Below are positions 39,193 to 48,241 of a stretch of DNA of 64,000 nucleotides, in pieces. Both the position numbers and the translations under genes were made by a program. Source of the stretch: an uncultured Planktomarina sp. (GTDB lineage Bacteria > Pseudomonadota > Alphaproteobacteria > Rhodobacterales > Rhodobacteraceae); the NCBI GenBank assembly GCA_905182535.1, contig CAJJBZ010000003.1, positions 1 to 64,000 of the forward strand. The letters run 5' to 3'. The notes under the pieces are model-generated. The model did no database searches, was not told where the DNA came from, and worked only from the letters and a program-made list of their open reading frames with translations. Position 1 is the first letter of the stretch. Every line of letters starts with the position of its first letter.

Positions 39193-39978
39193 TTGTCCAA
39201 CACCATTCTTACACAAAATCATAGCAACTGGATGGAGATCACTCTCAACCGGCCCGAGAGGTTAAACGCGTTTAACGACGAAATGCATGTAGCCATCCAA
39301 AAGGCTCTTGAACAGGCCACTGATCCAAAGATCCGTGCAGTTGTTTTGACCGGTGCTGGTCGTGGGTTTTGCGCGGGCCAAGATTTGGATGGACGTGATC
39401 CGCGCAAAATGGATGGGCCTCCTGACCTCGGCGAGACCTTAAGCACGCTTTACAATCCTTTGGTTCATAAACTGCGTAATCTTGCCAAGCCCATAATCTG
39501 TGCGGTTAACGGCGTGGCGGCCGGAGCAGGTGCAAATATCGTTTTTGGATGTGACATTGTATTGGCGGCTGATAACGCAAAATTTGTGCAAAGTTTTGCC
39601 AACGTAGGACTTATCCCAGACGCAGGCGGCACCTATCACTTAACTCAAATTCTGGGCCCACTACGCGCAAAGGCGTGGGCCATGACGGCCACACCTATCA
39701 CCGCGGCCACAGCAAAAGACTGGGGCCTAGTCTGGGATTGTTTTGCACCCGAGGATCTCATTGAGGCCGCGCGTGCAATGGCGAGCAAATTGGCACAAGG
39801 GGCGACGCTTGGACTGGCACACACCAAAGCTGCCATTCATCAGGTTGGTCAGCAAGACCTTGATGCGCATATGGCGCTTGAAGCTGAAATCCAGCGGACA
39901 TGCGGTCAATCAGCAGATTATCTAGAGGGGGTCACAGCCTTTCTAGATAAACGACCTGCCCACTATACTGGAGCCTAA
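39193..39978 (+). CDS. paaG: 2-(1,2-epoxy-1,2-dihydrophenyl)acetyl-CoA isomerase PaaG
   Basis: PaaG isomerises the ring epoxide to the oxepin. This 261-residue crotonase has the oxyanion-hole segments GAGRGFCAGQDLDGRD and CAVNGVAAGAGANIVFGCDI, with VGLIPDAGGTYHL following. The GFCAGQDL form favours PaaG over a generic enoyl-CoA hydratase. The start is TTG at 39193, supported by GGAGG six bases upstream. First gene of the rightward operon. Confidence 0.9.
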   Translation: MSNTILTQNHSNWMEITLNRPERLNAFNDEMHVAIQKALEQATDPKIRAVVLTGAGRGFCAGQDLDGRDPRKMDGPPDLGETLSTLYNPLVHKLRNLAKPIICAVNGVAAGAGANIVFGCDIVLAADNAKFVQSFANVGLIPDAGGTYHLTQILGPLRAKAWAMTATPITAATAKDWGLVWDCFAPEDLIEAARAMASKLAQGATLGLAHTKAAIHQVGQQDLDAHMALEAEIQRTCGQSADYLEGVTAFLDKRPAHYTGA

Positions 39979-39979
39979 A

Positions 39980-40411
39980 ATGATACATACAGCACAAGAA
40001 ATTGCTGAGAAATCTTCCGCTGCCCTAAATGCCAATGATACCGCCAGCCACGCTATGGGCATTGTAGTGACACAGATTGCTCCCGGTGCAGCGACAGTTA
40101 CCATGCCAATAACCCCGGAAAAGCTCAACGGACATGGAATTTGCCATGGTGGCTTAATTTTTACGCTGGCAGACACCGCTTTCGCCCATGCTTGTAACAG
40201 CTACAATCAGAGGGTTGTGGCCCAAAGCTGTAGCATTAGTTTTCTGGCACCCGGCAAAGCCGATGACATCTTAACAGCAACAGCTCGCGAGGTTCACCGC
40301 GCTAACCGCAGCGGTATTTATGACATAGAGGTCATAAGTAACTCTGGAGAGATTATAGCACAATTTCGCGGGCAGTCCCGCACAATCAAAGGCCAACATT
40401 TAGGGGATTAA
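39980..40411 (+). CDS. paaI: Hydroxyphenylacetyl-CoA thioesterase PaaI
   Basis: PaaI is a hot-dog thioesterase that rescues CoA from dead-end hydroxyphenylacetyl-CoA. The 143-residue protein shows the PaaI signature NGHGICHGGLIFTLADTAFAHACN, including the catalytic Asp. It begins one base after the paaG stop, which indicates translational coupling. Confidence 0.92.
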   Translation: MIHTAQEIAEKSSAALNANDTASHAMGIVVTQIAPGAATVTMPITPEKLNGHGICHGGLIFTLADTAFAHACNSYNQRVVAQSCSISFLAPGKADDILTATAREVHRANRSGIYDIEVISNSGEIIAQFRGQSRTIKGQHLGD

Positions 40412-40416
40412 CATAT

Positions 40417-41619
40417 ATGACCGAAGCCTATCTTTGCGCAGGACGCCGGAGCGCCATTGGCCGATTTGGCGGTGCATTCGCCCAAACCCGGCCAGATGAT
40501 CTACTAGCCCAAGTGATCCGTGCCACCATGAAAGATGCGCCCCACTTAGACCCCGCGGCCATCGACGATGTAATTATGGGTTGCGCCAATCAAGCCGGCG
40601 AAGACAATCGCAACGTAGCTCGCATGGCCACTCTTTTAGCCGGATTACCTGAGAGCGTGGCCGGCGTGACCATCAACCGGCTATGCGGGTCTGGTTTGGA
40701 CGCTATAGCCATGGCAGCACGGACCATAAAAGCGGGAGAAGCTGATGTGGTTTTAGCTGGTGGTGTGGAAAGCATGACTCGTGCGCCCATGGTCATGCCA
40801 AAAGCCGATACTGCGTTTTCGCGCAAGGCTGAGATCTACGACACTACGATTGGGTGGCGGTTCGTGAACCAAGATATGAAGGCCCACTTTGGAATTGACA
40901 GCATGCCGGAGACTGCTGAGAATGTCGCCAAGGATTTCGATATCAGCCGTCAAGCTCAAGATGCTTTTGCACACCGCAGCCAATTGCGCGCCGCAGCTGC
41001 CATTGCATCAGGCCGGTTTTCCCGCGAGATTACCCCAGTCACCCTGCCACAGCGACGCGGTAATGCGATTATCTTTGATACCGATGAACACCCACGAGCC
41101 ACAGCCTTGGAAAAGCTAGCCGCTCTTGCAACACCGTTTCGTCAAAATGGTTCTGTGACGGCAGGCAATGCCTCGGGTGTTAATGACGGCGCAGCAGCTT
41201 TGATCATCGCCTCTGACACCGCAGTTTCAAAATATGGTCTAACGCCAATGGCGCGGATTGTAGGAACGGCGGTTGCCGGCGTGGCTCCACGAATTATGGG
41301 CATTGGCCCTGCTCCTGCTACGCAAAAGCTGCTCACGCGGCTTGGCCTAAATATTTCTGATATTGATGTAATCGAGCTCAACGAAGCCTTCGCCGCCCAA
41401 GGCTTGGCGGTAATGCGCGAACTGGGGTTGGCCGATGATGCCGATCACGTAAACCCCAATGGCGGCGCCATAGCGCTGGGTCATCCACTCGGCATGTCCG
41501 GCGCACGCTTAGCCCTTACAGCCGCCCATGAAATGCAAATACATAGCCACAAACGTGCTTTGTGCACGATGTGCATCGGCGTGGGCCAAGGCATAGCCAT
41601 GATACTTGAGCAAGTTTGA
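40417..41619 (+). CDS. paaJ: 3-oxoadipyl-CoA thiolase
   Basis: The thiolase releases acetyl-CoA and succinyl-CoA at the end of the pathway. The 400-residue protein has the nucleophilic Cys in NRLCGSGLDAI, the His in GGAIALGHPLGMSGARL and the second Cys in LCTMCIGVGQG. It starts AYLCAGRRSAIGRFGGAFA, typical of PcaF/PaaJ. Six bases separate it from paaI. Confidence 0.93.
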   Translation: MTEAYLCAGRRSAIGRFGGAFAQTRPDDLLAQVIRATMKDAPHLDPAAIDDVIMGCANQAGEDNRNVARMATLLAGLPESVAGVTINRLCGSGLDAIAMAARTIKAGEADVVLAGGVESMTRAPMVMPKADTAFSRKAEIYDTTIGWRFVNQDMKAHFGIDSMPETAENVAKDFDISRQAQDAFAHRSQLRAAAAIASGRFSREITPVTLPQRRGNAIIFDTDEHPRATALEKLAALATPFRQNGSVTAGNASGVNDGAAALIIASDTAVSKYGLTPMARIVGTAVAGVAPRIMGIGPAPATQKLLTRLGLNISDIDVIELNEAFAAQGLAVMRELGLADDADHVNPNGGAIALGHPLGMSGARLALTAAHEMQIHSHKRALCTMCIGVGQGIAMILEQV

Positions 41620-41626
41620 GGACAAC

Positions 41627-42910
41627 ATGAAAGATCTTTCCCCAAAATCTAGCGATCTTGACCCTATTGAAAACGCAAGCCGTGATGAAATTGAGGCCCT
41701 ACAATTGAAACGGATGCGATGGTCGATTGCCCATGCCTATAATAACGTAGAACATTACAAGGCCAGCTTTGACGAATTTGGTGTACATCCAGATGACCTA
41801 AAGTCCTTGACCGATCTTTCTCGCTTTCCTTTCACTATGAAGTCTGACCTTCGCAATAATTATCCCTTTGGGCTATTTGCTGTGCCACAATCACAGGTAA
41901 ACCGAATTCACGCCTCCTCAGGCACAACCGGTCAACCTACAGTGGTGGGATACACTAAAGCTGATTTGGCGATGTGGGATGTAGTCATGACCCGGTCTTT
42001 ACGGGCTGCTGGGTTACGCCGTGGCGATCTACTGCATAATGCTTACGGCTACGGGTTGTTTACTGGTGGTCTCGGCGTACATGGCGGGGCCGAGAAAATG
42101 GGACTAACTGTGGTGCCTGTTTCTGGTGGAATGACAGAACGGCAGGTGCGGTTAATAGAAGACTTTCAAGCTACAGGAATCACCGTGACGCCCTCCTACA
42201 TGCTCTCCATTCTAGACGAATATCGCCGTCAAGGCTTGGACCCCAGGAGATCACCCCTCCAAGTTGGAATTTTTGGCGCCGAACCTTGGACTAATGCAAT
42301 GCGCGAAGAGGTGGAACAATCTTTTGATATGCATGCGGTGGATATCTATGGGCTCTCAGAAGTGTTAGGGCCCGGAGTATCTTGTGAATGTGTTGAAACC
42401 AAGGATGGCCTGCATGTTTGGGAAGACCATTTTTACCCCGAGATTATCGATCAACAAACTGGATTACCGCTCCCAGATGGCGAACTTGGTGAATTAGTAT
42501 TCACTTCGCTCAGCAAAGAGGCATTCCCAATTATCCGCTACCGCACACGAGATTTGACCCGGCTTTTACCAGGAACTGCACGCAGCATGCGCCGGATGGA
42601 GAAGATCACAGGGAGGAGTGACGATATGATCATCTTACGAGGTATCAATGTTTTTCCTACCCAGATAGAAGAACAGCTACTGAAGGTTTCCGGACTGGCG
42701 GCGCATTTTCAAATCGAGCTGATCAAAAAAGGACCAATGGATCATATGATCGTACATGTAGAAGGAGACGCCTCAGCTGGCGCTGTCTTAGCAGGCTTGA
42801 TCAAGTCAAATGTAGGAGTGAGTGCCGAAGTCCGTGCCGGAGACGAAAACACAGTTGCCAGGTCACAAGGCAAAGCTGTGCGAGTGGTCGATAATCGGAA
42901 ATCAAACTGA
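41627..42910 (+). CDS. paaK: Phenylacetate-CoA ligase
   Basis: PaaK activates phenylacetate to phenylacetyl-CoA, the entry step. The 427-residue adenylate-forming enzyme has the P-loop-like IHASSGTTGQPTVVGYT, LYGLSEVLGPG-like IYGLSEVLGPGVS, and GRSDDMIILRGINVFPTQIE near the C-terminus. The start at 41627 is chosen because an earlier in-frame ATG (41606) lies within paaJ. Confidence 0.94.
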   Translation: MKDLSPKSSDLDPIENASRDEIEALQLKRMRWSIAHAYNNVEHYKASFDEFGVHPDDLKSLTDLSRFPFTMKSDLRNNYPFGLFAVPQSQVNRIHASSGTTGQPTVVGYTKADLAMWDVVMTRSLRAAGLRRGDLLHNAYGYGLFTGGLGVHGGAEKMGLTVVPVSGGMTERQVRLIEDFQATGITVTPSYMLSILDEYRRQGLDPRRSPLQVGIFGAEPWTNAMREEVEQSFDMHAVDIYGLSEVLGPGVSCECVETKDGLHVWEDHFYPEIIDQQTGLPLPDGELGELVFTSLSKEAFPIIRYRTRDLTRLLPGTARSMRRMEKITGRSDDMIILRGINVFPTQIEEQLLKVSGLAAHFQIELIKKGPMDHMIVHVEGDASAGAVLAGLIKSNVGVSAEVRAGDENTVARSQGKAVRVVDNRKSN

Positions 42911-42913
42911 GCC

Positions 42914-43546
42914 ATGGCCCGCCCAATAGCCAAAGACCATGATGCTAAACGCACTGCTATCCTAAAAAAGGCAGCGGGCTATTTTGCTGATCATGGATAT
43001 GACCGCGCTTCTGTCAGTCAAGTGGCACGCGCCTGCGGCATATCTAAGTCTCTTATTTATCATTACTATGATAGCAAAGAGCAACTCTTATTCGATATCA
43101 TTCATAGCCATTTGGCCCAAGTGCATGACGCTGTAGCCACGGTTTCAAATCATGGTGCGGATCCCGAGGTCCATCTGCGGCATTTAGTGGCTGAATTGCT
43201 CATGGCCTATCGCGGTGCCGATGCCGAGCACCGTTTGCAATTGCAAAGCACAACCGCGTTGTCCCTTCACCAACAGCAGGATTTAGCCACAATTCAACGG
43301 GCCATTGTCAGTATTTTTGCTGATGCGATCCTGACCATCGCGCCAGGCTATCTGGACGGTCAACCAACTTATTTGCGGCCGCTAACCATGTCTCTTTTTG
43401 GAATGCTAAATTGGTTTTATCTCTGGTATCAACCGGGACGTGGCCTCACCCGCAGTGCCTATGCAGATATGGCAACAGAAATTTTATTAGGGGGCTTAGA
43501 ACGTCTGCAAAAGCACGAAGGTGCTGAGAATCCAACTCTAACCTAA
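42914..43546 (+). CDS. paaR: TetR-family regulator, probable PaaR
   Basis: A 210-residue TetR repressor with the N-terminal helix-turn-helix [36 protein letters not shown]. The C-terminal ligand domain is unspecific in sequence. Position at the end of the rightward paa operon, three bases after paaK, implies autoregulation of the cluster by a pathway CoA ester. Its stop overlaps the convergent aroQ stop region by nine bases. Confidence 0.85.
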   Translation: MARPIAKDHDAKRTAILKKAAGYFADHGYDRASVSQVARACGISKSLIYHYYDSKEQLLFDIIHSHLAQVHDAVATVSNHGADPEVHLRHLVAELLMAYRGADAEHRLQLQSTTALSLHQQQDLATIQRAIVSIFADAILTIAPGYLDGQPTYLRPLTMSLFGMLNWFYLWYQPGRGLTRSAYADMATEILLGGLERLQKHEGAENPTLT

Positions 43547-43975
43547 GAGTGTACCCATGCGTTGCATTGCCAAACTGTAGCCTTGCACTCCAAATCCAGC
43601 GATCACCCCATCAGCGCGCAAAGACACGTAGGAGGAATGGCGAAAGCTTTCGCGCTTATGCACGTTGGAGATATGGACCTCTAACACAGGTCCGTCAAAC
43701 GTATGCAACGCATCCAATAGCGCCACTGAGGTATGGGTGAGTGCCGCAGGGTTGATGATGATCCCAGCTGACGTTTGCCGCGCCGTATGGATCATATCAA
43801 TCAACACACCCTCATGATTGCTTTGCATCAACTCAGAGCGCAATCCCAAAGACTCCGCAATATCCGCGCAGGATTTTGCCACATCGTCCAAAGTGTCATA
43901 GCCATAGATTTCAGGTTGACGTTGCCCCAAAAGGTTAAGGTTCGGACCGTTAATAATTGTAATAAGTTGTGCCAT
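43538..43975 (-). CDS. aroQ: 3-dehydroquinate dehydratase, type II
   Basis: AroQ performs the third step of the shikimate pathway. The 145-residue protein has [18 protein letters not shown] with the catalytic Tyr, the [12 protein letters not shown] segment and [20 protein letters not shown] with the catalytic His. The start is placed at 43975 ([11 protein letters not shown]), two codons inside the longest frame. Confidence 0.94.
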   Translation of the reverse strand: MAQLITIINGPNLNLLGQRQPEIYGYDTLDDVAKSCADIAESLGLRSELMQSNHEGVLIDMIHTARQTSAGIIINPAALTHTSVALLDALHTFDGPVLEVHISNVHKRESFRHSSYVSLRADGVIAGFGVQGYSLAMQRMGTLLG

Positions 43976-43981
43976 GACCAT

Positions 43982-44606
43982 GGTTCCATCTTGTTTCCAT
44001 CAGGCAATGCCATAGTTCCTGAGCAATTGCGACCATTTCTTACGCAGAGGGTAAATTAGCCAGCCAGCTCACACATCATATTATAAATAAAAAGGATACC
44101 ATTATGGGGCACATCAAACTGACCGATTTGGGACCTTCAGGCATGACTACCCGCTCAAAATTCACCTTGATTTTAATCATCAGATGCCCACTTTCCGGCG
44201 CAATCATAGCAGCAACATCCCCTGGCGCAGTCTGCGCACAAGCGGGCCAATCACCCAATGTGGTATGATAATTAACCGCTCATTGGGAGGTTTTTACTTC
44301 CCAAGCTGTAAATTCATTCTAATGTATCATCAGCACCTTTAAAAATTTTTCTCATCATCAGAAATATGGTTTCTGGCATCAACTACGGCTTTACAGTTTC
44401 CAATTCAGACAGAGTTTAAGCAACGCCGAGTAAGGGTGATTCACATTTCCAATGGACTGTGGCCGGGACGGTAAATATTTGAGTAATTGCAGGAATACGT
44501 TCATCAATACGTGCACATTAGCGATAATAGTCTTGCTCAGTCCTAACACTAAAAATTGTCAGCCAAGATAAAGTTTGCCATGACCTAGAAAAAAATAGAG
44601 GGATTT
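43982..44606. other. Long region without a recognised gene
   Basis: About 625 bases upstream of aroQ and the Rieske pseudogene. The only candidate is a 54-codon plus-strand frame at 44104-44268 preceded by AAAGGAT. Its product has a hydrophobic stretch and a possible signal-peptide end VCAQAG, but I recognise no family. An opposing frame over the same bases is equally short. The rest is AT-rich and stop-rich, in keeping with decayed DNA. Confidence 0.5.
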
Positions 44607-45282
44607 ATGTCCGCAATTGATGACTTACGAGCCAATACGGCCACGCCCTTTGAGCAGGCTCGCGCGATGCCGCGGCCAGTCGATACGAATCCAGCATTTT
44701 TGGAAGCGGAACTTAGCCATATCTTTGCTCAAGGCTAATTTTGTGTAGGCAGGGCCGAAGCGTTATCAGATACAGGAGATTATCTAACCCTAGCTTTGGC
44801 AGGCCAGCCAATTGTAGTGCTACCGATGGGGCAGGATCACTGCGTGCCATGTCGAATGTTTGCGGGCATCGAATGTCTACATTGCTGGAGGGACGCGAAA
44901 ACACCCGTTCTATTGTCTGCCCCTATTACGCTTAAACCTATAATCTTGATGGTGAATTGTGAGGCCCACCTGCGATGGACAAAAATACTGCCTTTTGCAC
45001 AAGCGAAGTGATGCTGCCACCAGTGGCTTGCGAGGAATGGCTAGGCTGGGTATTTATCTCTCTCAATCCAAGCCCCCATCCAGTAGCGCAGGATCTTGCA
45101 CCAGTAAAAGATTTAGTTGGGGATTTCGCGATGGCAACCTATACTGAGACATTCTTTGAAACCCATGTTTAGAATACTAATTAGAAGATTCTTGCCAAGA
45201 ATTTCATGGAGGGCTATCATTTGCCCGTCTGCCATGCAGGCACCACTGGTGGTTTGTTAAAGCTGGATGAGATGATCTGTCC
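44607..45282 (+). pseudogene. Decayed Rieske oxygenase alpha-subunit gene
   Basis: Joined translation matches the N-terminal half of a Rieske oxygenase (FCVGRAEALSDTGDYLTLAL, SNVCGHRMSTLLEGR, EEWLGWVFISLNP, HLPVCHAG). Five premature stops occur: TAA 44736, TAA 44933, TGA 44960, TAG 45170 and TAG 45182. Four replace conserved Trp codons and one replaces Arg. One frameshift lies near 44825. The second Rieske His is Tyr (CPYYA for CPYHAW). Nearly all changes are G:C to A:T transitions, so this is real decay. It ends abruptly after LDEMICP, where an argE fragment begins on the other strand. Confidence 0.9.
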
Positions 45283-45388
45283 CATTCTCTCCAACTTGGG
45301 CCTGCACCCAATCGATTAGGCCTGCATTCGGGTGGGCGCTGGTACTGTCAAAGGCCAGCAGCTTTTCAAGATACTCTAGTGTGGACAT
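45283..45388 (-). pseudogene. 5' remnant of an acetylornithine deacetylase-type gene
   Basis: From an ATG at 45388 with a GGAG ribosome site upstream, the minus strand encodes MSTLEYLEKLLAFDSTSAHP and GLIDWVQAQV, which is the N-terminus of ArgE-family deacetylases (M20 peptidases). Similarity ends near 45283, exactly where the Rieske pseudogene ends, and the catalytic domain is absent. The piece therefore marks a deletion or rearrangement joint. Confidence 0.72.
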
Positions 45389-45476
45389 TTGACTTATCTC
45401 CAAGGGGGCTGGACATACCAAAACATCCGGTATTGCATTGCTAAGAGTTGGGCAATCATGATGGAGCATCATAGGC

Positions 45477-46292
45477 ATGAATTTCACAGGAAAAACAGTA
45501 ATTATTACAGGCGCTGGCCGTGGTATTGGCGCCGCGCTTGCCCGCGAATTTGCCACGCGAGGGGCACGTGTTGCCTTGGCTGATCTTGATAGGGATGAGG
45601 TGCGAGCAGTTGCCCTTGAGATAGGTGCGAGTGCCTATGTCTGTGACGTGACGATCGAACAAGATATCCAAAGGCTTGTAATGCGTGTTGAAGCAGACCT
45701 AGGTGAAATTGATATCTTTTTTTCAAATGCCGGCATTTGTCGCGGCGAGCCAGATCATGCGGCCTCAGCCACCAACGCAACATGGCAAGCTTGTTGGGAA
45801 GTGCATGTAATGGCCCATGTTTATGCCACCCGTGCCGTTTTGCCTGCGATGATTGCGCGTGGGGATGGCTATCTAATACAAATGGCCTCTGCCGCCGGTG
45901 TCTTAAATCAAATTGGCGACACAGCTTATTCGACGACCAAACATGCCGCCGTCGGACTTGCAGAGGCCTTGGCCATTACCCACGGGAACCAAGGTATAAA
46001 AGTCTCAGTGGCATGCCCACAATATGTGGCTACAGAGATGTTAGGTTATGACAATCCAGCACAGGCTAATGATCTACCAAGTGTATTGAGTCCTCAGGAT
46101 TTATCCCAGCGGGTGGCTGATGCGATGGAAGCTGAGACCTTCATGATTTTGCCCCACCCAGAGGTGGCGGGATATATGGAGTTCAAAGCTTCCCATTACG
46201 AAAAATGGCTAGATTCGATGCGCAACCTCCGCGCAAAAATCATCACTAAACTTGGTAACACCAAGCTAACAGAAATGCACAAATGGATTTAA
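45477..46292 (+). CDS. Short-chain dehydrogenase/reductase
   Basis: A 271-residue SDR oxidoreductase. The cofactor motif is TGAGRGIGAALA, the structural NAG is in FFSNAGICRGE, and the catalytic residues are Ser in QMASAAG and YxxxK in YSTTKHAAVG. LADLDRDE near the end of strand 2 suggests NAD preference. Substrate unknown. It lies next to decayed genes but is itself intact; no strong ribosome site is seen. Confidence 0.87.
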   Translation: MNFTGKTVIITGAGRGIGAALAREFATRGARVALADLDRDEVRAVALEIGASAYVCDVTIEQDIQRLVMRVEADLGEIDIFFSNAGICRGEPDHAASATNATWQACWEVHVMAHVYATRAVLPAMIARGDGYLIQMASAAGVLNQIGDTAYSTTKHAAVGLAEALAITHGNQGIKVSVACPQYVATEMLGYDNPAQANDLPSVLSPQDLSQRVADAMEAETFMILPHPEVAGYMEFKASHYEKWLDSMRNLRAKIITKLGNTKLTEMHKWI

Positions 46293-46499
46293 TTCTAAGT
46301 CAGCAATCACCACACCTCGGCACGATGGTTGGCAGGAATTTCTTACGCAGTAGGAGAAAATTCGTGGGAATCTGAGAGGCGGTATCTACTCTTTACCAGC
46401 ATCATCTGGAAACCGAGCCGCATATATCCAAGCTAAAAACCCAGCATGAGACGCGACCCCGACTACCCATTTCATGCTGGAATTGTCGAAGTCGTACAT
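46293..46499. other. Intergenic region between SDR and GNAT genes
   Basis: No recognised gene. A 29-codon minus-strand frame (46386-46475) has a short hydrophobic stretch but no ribosome site, so I do not call it. Confidence 0.4.
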
Positions 46500-46871
46500 T
46501 CAAGTCAACTTAGTCGTAGCAAGTATTTCCTGCATGGTGACCTCCGTAATCTGGGTATAGCCGGGGTGTGAGAATTCTACAGTTTTCACGAAGCCTAACC
46601 TAGTAAAAACTAGTTGATTTTCCATCAGCTCAATCTGAACTTGCAGCTCAAGCCGATCCAATCCAAGATCCTTTGAAATTTTTTCACAAAAACCCACCAA
46701 ATCCTGGGCGACGCCTTGGCCCCAAAGTCTTGGGTCGACAGCGATTTGTCTAATATAGAGCGAGTGTGCTAACGGGCTGGCTACCGCACACGCCATTATA
46801 GGATTCCCAACCACCAAAACCCAACTTTCCTGCGCTTTTAAGCTTAAGTCTTGCAAGGCGAAGTGTTTCAT
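46500..46871 (-). CDS. GNAT-family N-acetyltransferase
   Basis: A 123-residue GNAT domain. The acetyl-CoA-binding motif A is IRQIAVDPRLWGQGVAQDLV, followed by LELQVQIELMENQLVFTRLGFVKT. The protein is shorter than usual at the N-terminus. A run of seven C at 46886-46892 lies just upstream, so the true start may be hidden by a length error there. Acceptor substrate unknown. Confidence 0.78.
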   Translation of the reverse strand: MKHFALQDLSLKAQESWVLVVGNPIMACAVASPLAHSLYIRQIAVDPRLWGQGVAQDLVGFCEKISKDLGLDRLELQVQIELMENQLVFTRLGFVKTVEFSHPGYTQITEVTMQEILATTKLT

Positions 46872-47058
46872 CGAACTGGGGGATCACCCCCCCGATCATA
46901 AAAGTAAAGAGGCTCAGAGTAGAGCTAAAACCTCCGATAATGCGGGGTCATTTGGCAGCAATCTGCGGATAGGACTTTGGCTCATAAATGGTCTACTTTA
47001 TCTTGAATGATGCCACGGTGTGGTCGTTACTGATCAATCGTTAATAGCAGGACTTGCA

Positions 47059-47397
47059 TCAAAATAGCCGACCACCGATTGGCACATCAAAATCCGGACG
47101 CATCAATATAACTTCGCCCACGGCATCTGGTACACCAAGCACCAAAACCTCAGACATTACTTTACCGATTTGGCGCGGCGGGAAATTCACAACCGCCATC
47201 ACCTTGGTGCCAATAAGCGCTTCTGGGGTATAATTCACAGTCAGCTGTGCCGATGATTTCTTCTCACCCAATTCGCCACCAAAATCTACCCAAAGCTTAA
47301 TAGCAGGGACGCGGGCTTCAGGATAAGGCTCTGCGCGGGTCACCAAGCCAACCCGAATATCCACTTTCATGAAATCATCAAAGACAATCTCAGCCAT
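47059..47397 (-). CDS. csaA: CsaA-like tRNA-binding domain protein
   Basis: A 112-residue single OB-fold tRNA-binding protein of the CsaA type, proposed to be chaperone-like in protein export. Features are FMKVDIRVGLVTRAEPYPEARVPAIKLWVDFG and AVVNFPPRQIGKVMSEVLVLG. Its start overlaps the proC end by eight bases, so the two are probably co-transcribed. Confidence 0.9.
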   Translation of the reverse strand: MAEIVFDDFMKVDIRVGLVTRAEPYPEARVPAIKLWVDFGGELGEKKSSAQLTVNYTPEALIGTKVMAVVNFPPRQIGKVMSEVLVLGVPDAVGEVILMRPDFDVPIGGRLF

Positions 47398-48220
47398 TCG
47401 AAAGATCCTGCGATCGTTTGGTAGCCGCTTTAACAGCGCGGGTCATAAGAGATTGCAATCCCGTCTTTTCATGCATCAAAATCTCCAAAGCTGCCTGCGT
47501 TGTACCATTAGGACTAGTAACATTGATCCGAAGTTGCTCTGCGCTGTCATCAGATTGTACAGCCAAAGCTCCAGCTCCAGCCACAGTTGCCTGCGCTAAT
47601 CGCATCGCCATAACAGCTGGTAGGCCTTGCTTGATACCAGCCTCAGCCAGAGTTTCGATCATGTGGAAAACATAGGCTGGGCCCGAGCCTGAAACTCCAG
47701 TGACTGCATCCAGTTGGCCTTCATTATGCAACAGAATGGTTTGTCCCACCGCAGCCATCAAACTTTGAGCTTCTGCTAAATCTTTATCCGTGGCACGGTC
47801 GTTCCCAATCAGAGCAGTTATTCCTTGACCAATAGCGGCGGGCGTATTTGGCATGGCTCGCACTACCGGCGTCGAGCGGCCTAATACGTCCTCGAAGGCT
47901 GATATTGATGTACCAGCAGCTACCGAAATAAACAATGTGGTCGTTGAGCCGAACCGTTGCAAGCGCGGAAGCGCTTCACCCATCATTTGTGGTTTTACAG
48001 CAACCAAAACAACGGCAGGATCATCAGGCAACATCTCATTTACGCGGACCCCGATAGACAGAACCCATTCACTGGGCTTTGGATCCAATATCCAAACAAA
48101 TTTTGGGTCCATTCCTTGTTCAAGCCAACCAGATAGAAGCGCGGCCCCCATCTTGCCACACCCAAGCAGCACTAGGCCACGATCAGAAATATTTTTAGAA
48201 ATCATTTCAAATTGATCCAC
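47390..48220 (-). CDS. proC: Pyrroline-5-carboxylate reductase
   Basis: ProC completes proline synthesis. The 276-residue protein has the Rossmann motif LLGCGKMGAALLSGWL, the VRAMPNTPAAIGQGITAL segment and the C-terminal active region DAVTGVSGSGPAYVFHMIE and VTSPNGTTQAAL. It belongs to a leftward group ybjN-like - proC - csaA. Confidence 0.95.
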   Translation of the reverse strand: MDQFEMISKNISDRGLVLLGCGKMGAALLSGWLEQGMDPKFVWILDPKPSEWVLSIGVRVNEMLPDDPAVVLVAVKPQMMGEALPRLQRFGSTTTLFISVAAGTSISAFEDVLGRSTPVVRAMPNTPAAIGQGITALIGNDRATDKDLAEAQSLMAAVGQTILLHNEGQLDAVTGVSGSGPAYVFHMIETLAEAGIKQGLPAVMAMRLAQATVAGAGALAVQSDDSAEQLRINVTSPNGTTQAALEILMHEKTGLQSLMTRAVKAATKRSQDLSNG

Positions 48221-48241
48221 AATATTTCTATTTTTATAATG

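Noticed and set aside
44104..44268. 54-codon frame with ribosome site and signal-peptide-like sequence
   Set aside because: No recognisable family, an equally long frame lies on the opposite strand, and the surroundings are decayed DNA. Mentioned only in the gap entry.
46386..46475. 29-codon minus-strand frame with a hydrophobic stretch
   Set aside because: No ribosome site and too short to distinguish from chance.
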